Shown in pieces: positions 63,005 to 64,000 of a DNA stretch of 64,000 nt; within the stretch, counting starts at the first letter, position 1; each line of letters opens with the position of its first letter. The notes beneath the pieces were generated by a model that saw nothing but the letters and a program-made list of their open reading frames with translations, did not search any database and was not told the origin of the DNA. The stretch is from Streptomyces venezuelae (lineage in GTDB: Bacteria; Actinomycetota; Actinomycetes; Streptomycetales; Streptomycetaceae). The stretch covers positions 7,744,501 through 7,808,500 of the forward strand of contig NZ_CP029194.1 in the NCBI RefSeq assembly GCF_008642375.1, given 5' to 3'. Both the position numbers and the translations under genes were made by a program.

Positions 63005-63865
63005 ATGTCCGTCGTCCCGTCCTCGCTCCTGCCCGTCTCCGCCGTGCCCGCCTTCCGGGGCCGGATCGGCCGCGACGTGCGCAGCGGCCACTATGCCGTC
63101 CCGCACTGCTACCGCCTCCATCTGGCGCCCTCCGGCCCCGGCTGTCTGAGCATCGCCCTCACCCACGGCCTGCTCGGCCTCGACGACACGCTCCCGCTGA
63201 CCGTGCTCCCCGCAACTTCCGACACGCCCGACGGCGGCTACGCCGCGCTCCGCCCGCTGTACGAGGCGAGCGCCCACCTGTACGCGGGGCCGGCCGCCGC
63301 GCCCGTCCTGAGCGACGGATGGACCGGGCGGATCGTCAGCACCCATGTGCCCGACATCCTGCGGGACCTCGCCCTGCGCTTCCGGGGGGACGGCCCCGAC
63401 CTGCTGCCGGAGGAGCACCGGGGCGAGATCGAGGCCATGGCCGACCTGTGCGAGCGGAGCATCAACAGGGCCGCCCAGCGCGCCGGCGAACTCGGCCTCG
63501 ACGGCGACGCCGCCCACCACGACCCGCTCGGTGTGCTCTTCGCGGCGCTCGGCTCCCTGGAGCGGCGCCTCACCGGTCGCCCGTACGTCCTCGGCGACCG
63601 CCCGACCGCCGCCGACGTGCAGGTCTGGGTCACCCTCGTCCAGCTCGACACCGTCCACCGCTGGCATCTCGACGCCGCCGCGATGGACCGCGTCGCCGGC
63701 CACCCCGCCCTCTGGGCCTACGCCCAACGCCTCGCCGCCCGCCCCGAGTTCGCCCGCCACCTCGACATCGACGCCGTACTGAGCCGGCACCGCGCCCACT
63801 GTCGCGGCCACGAGGCCGCCGGCGCCGGGATCAGGATCGTCGACTGGTCGGGCGCCTCGGGCTGA
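63005..63865 (+). CDS. GST-like protein (YqjG/ECM4 family) lacking the catalytic Cys motif
   Basis: This 286-residue protein matches glutathionyl-hydroquinone reductase (xi-class GST) in layout. The N-terminal part starts with the RDVRSGHYAVPHCYRLHLAP stretch. The C-terminal helical domain has LGSLERRLTGRPYVLGDRPT, AADVQVWVTLVQLDTVH and HPALWAYAQRLAARPEF. The usual CPWAHR active site is GPGCLSI by alignment, so the catalytic Cys is Gly, with a Cys three residues on. Actinobacteria lack glutathione, so mycothiol chemistry is possible. The ATG has AGGGAGA upstream. The leader peptide suggests cysteine-linked control. Confidence 0.85.
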   Translation: MSVVPSSLLPVSAVPAFRGRIGRDVRSGHYAVPHCYRLHLAPSGPGCLSIALTHGLLGLDDTLPLTVLPATSDTPDGGYAALRPLYEASAHLYAGPAAAPVLSDGWTGRIVSTHVPDILRDLALRFRGDGPDLLPEEHRGEIEAMADLCERSINRAAQRAGELGLDGDAAHHDPLGVLFAALGSLERRLTGRPYVLGDRPTAADVQVWVTLVQLDTVHRWHLDAAAMDRVAGHPALWAYAQRLAARPEFARHLDIDAVLSRHRAHCRGHEAAGAGIRIVDWSGASG

Positions 63866-63902
63866 CGACAGCCTCCTCGGACCGGCGCCGGTCCCAGCCC
63901 TC

Positions 63903-64000
63903 TCAGCCGATGCGGTGGCCCGCCAGGGGAGCCGTGTCGTCGCCCGTGCCCGCGCGGACCCCGCGGAGGAAGGCCTCCACGGCCTCCAGCGAGCTCGCCG
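63903..64000 (-). CDS. C-terminal fragment, possibly a DUF397 protein
   Basis: The minus-strand frame reads SSLEAVEAFLRGVRAGTGDD and ends about ten residues later. An F-x-x-G-V-R-A-G ending resembles DUF397 proteins, which often partner with an XRE-type regulator in Streptomyces. The rest lies beyond the window, so the family is a guess. Confidence 0.5.
   Translation of the reverse strand, partial: ASSLEAVEAFLRGVRAGTGDDTAPLAGHRIG

Overview
The window is high-GC actinobacterial DNA, almost certainly from a Streptomyces chromosome. The signs are near-universal G/C third codon positions, many GTG and TTG starts, ATGA/GTGA stop-start overlaps, long perfect hairpins without U-tracts as terminators, DmdR-type iron boxes, and families typical of the genus. 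I saw no rRNA, tRNA, IS element or CRISPR array.

Layout. 1-10033: the end of a siderophore NRPS (A-PCP-C, no thioesterase), its MbtH partner, a convergent heterodimeric ABC half-transporter pair, and a divergent FecCD-type import operon. Two iron boxes lie between the ABC pair and the import operon. 10098-15398: a YtcJ-like amidohydrolase, a PfkB sugar kinase behind a near-perfect 25-bp palindrome, and a coupled pair of a GNAT-aminotransferase fusion and a CdsA-like cytidylyltransferase. 15520-20596: a four-gene coupled acyl-CoA operon (enoyl-CoA hydratase, acetoacetyl-CoA synthetase-like ligase, crystallin-type 3-hydroxyacyl dehydrogenase, amidohydrolase) divergent from a MarR regulator; twin operator copies lie between them. 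20653-27817: a deazaflavin-type nitroreductase, a degenerate MoeA-like protein facing a YdeP/FdhF-type molybdoenzyme, then a DyP peroxidase-encapsulin-DUF1345 operon.

27915-40194: a GreA-like factor, a secreted subtilase, a secreted GH8 enzyme behind a CsnR-like palindrome, a stand-alone AICAR formyltransferase under a ZTP riboswitch, a long GAPDH, a serine hydrolase, a VanW protein, IclR and LacI regulators and a frameshifted monooxygenase. 40374-50718: a 1524-residue protein that joins a membrane/GAF/PAS/GGDEF/EAL cyclic-di-GMP module to a PLP-dependent alpha-oxoamine-synthase-like domain. It overlaps a methyltransferase gene, and next to it is an opposite-strand glycosylation cluster (GT4, PIG-L deacetylase, kinase-like-GT4 fusion, GT2). 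50985-56682: a GH15 protein behind a helically phased repeat array, a PAP2-like protein and monomeric isocitrate dehydrogenase. 56785-64000: a sigma factor fused to a zinc-finger motif, a TM helix and an extracytoplasmic CAP domain, facing a second membrane-anchored CAP protein; then a universal stress protein, a DszC-like flavoprotein, an Rrf2 regulator, and a Cys-containing leader peptide ahead of a GST-like protein.

The best candidates for something undescribed are the cyclic-di-GMP/oxoamine-synthase fusion with its methyltransferase, and the sigma-zinc finger-TM-CAP protein facing a second CAP protein. The ZTP riboswitch, leader peptide, CsnR-like box and encapsulin cargo tag are well supported and explain how their genes are likely regulated or localised.
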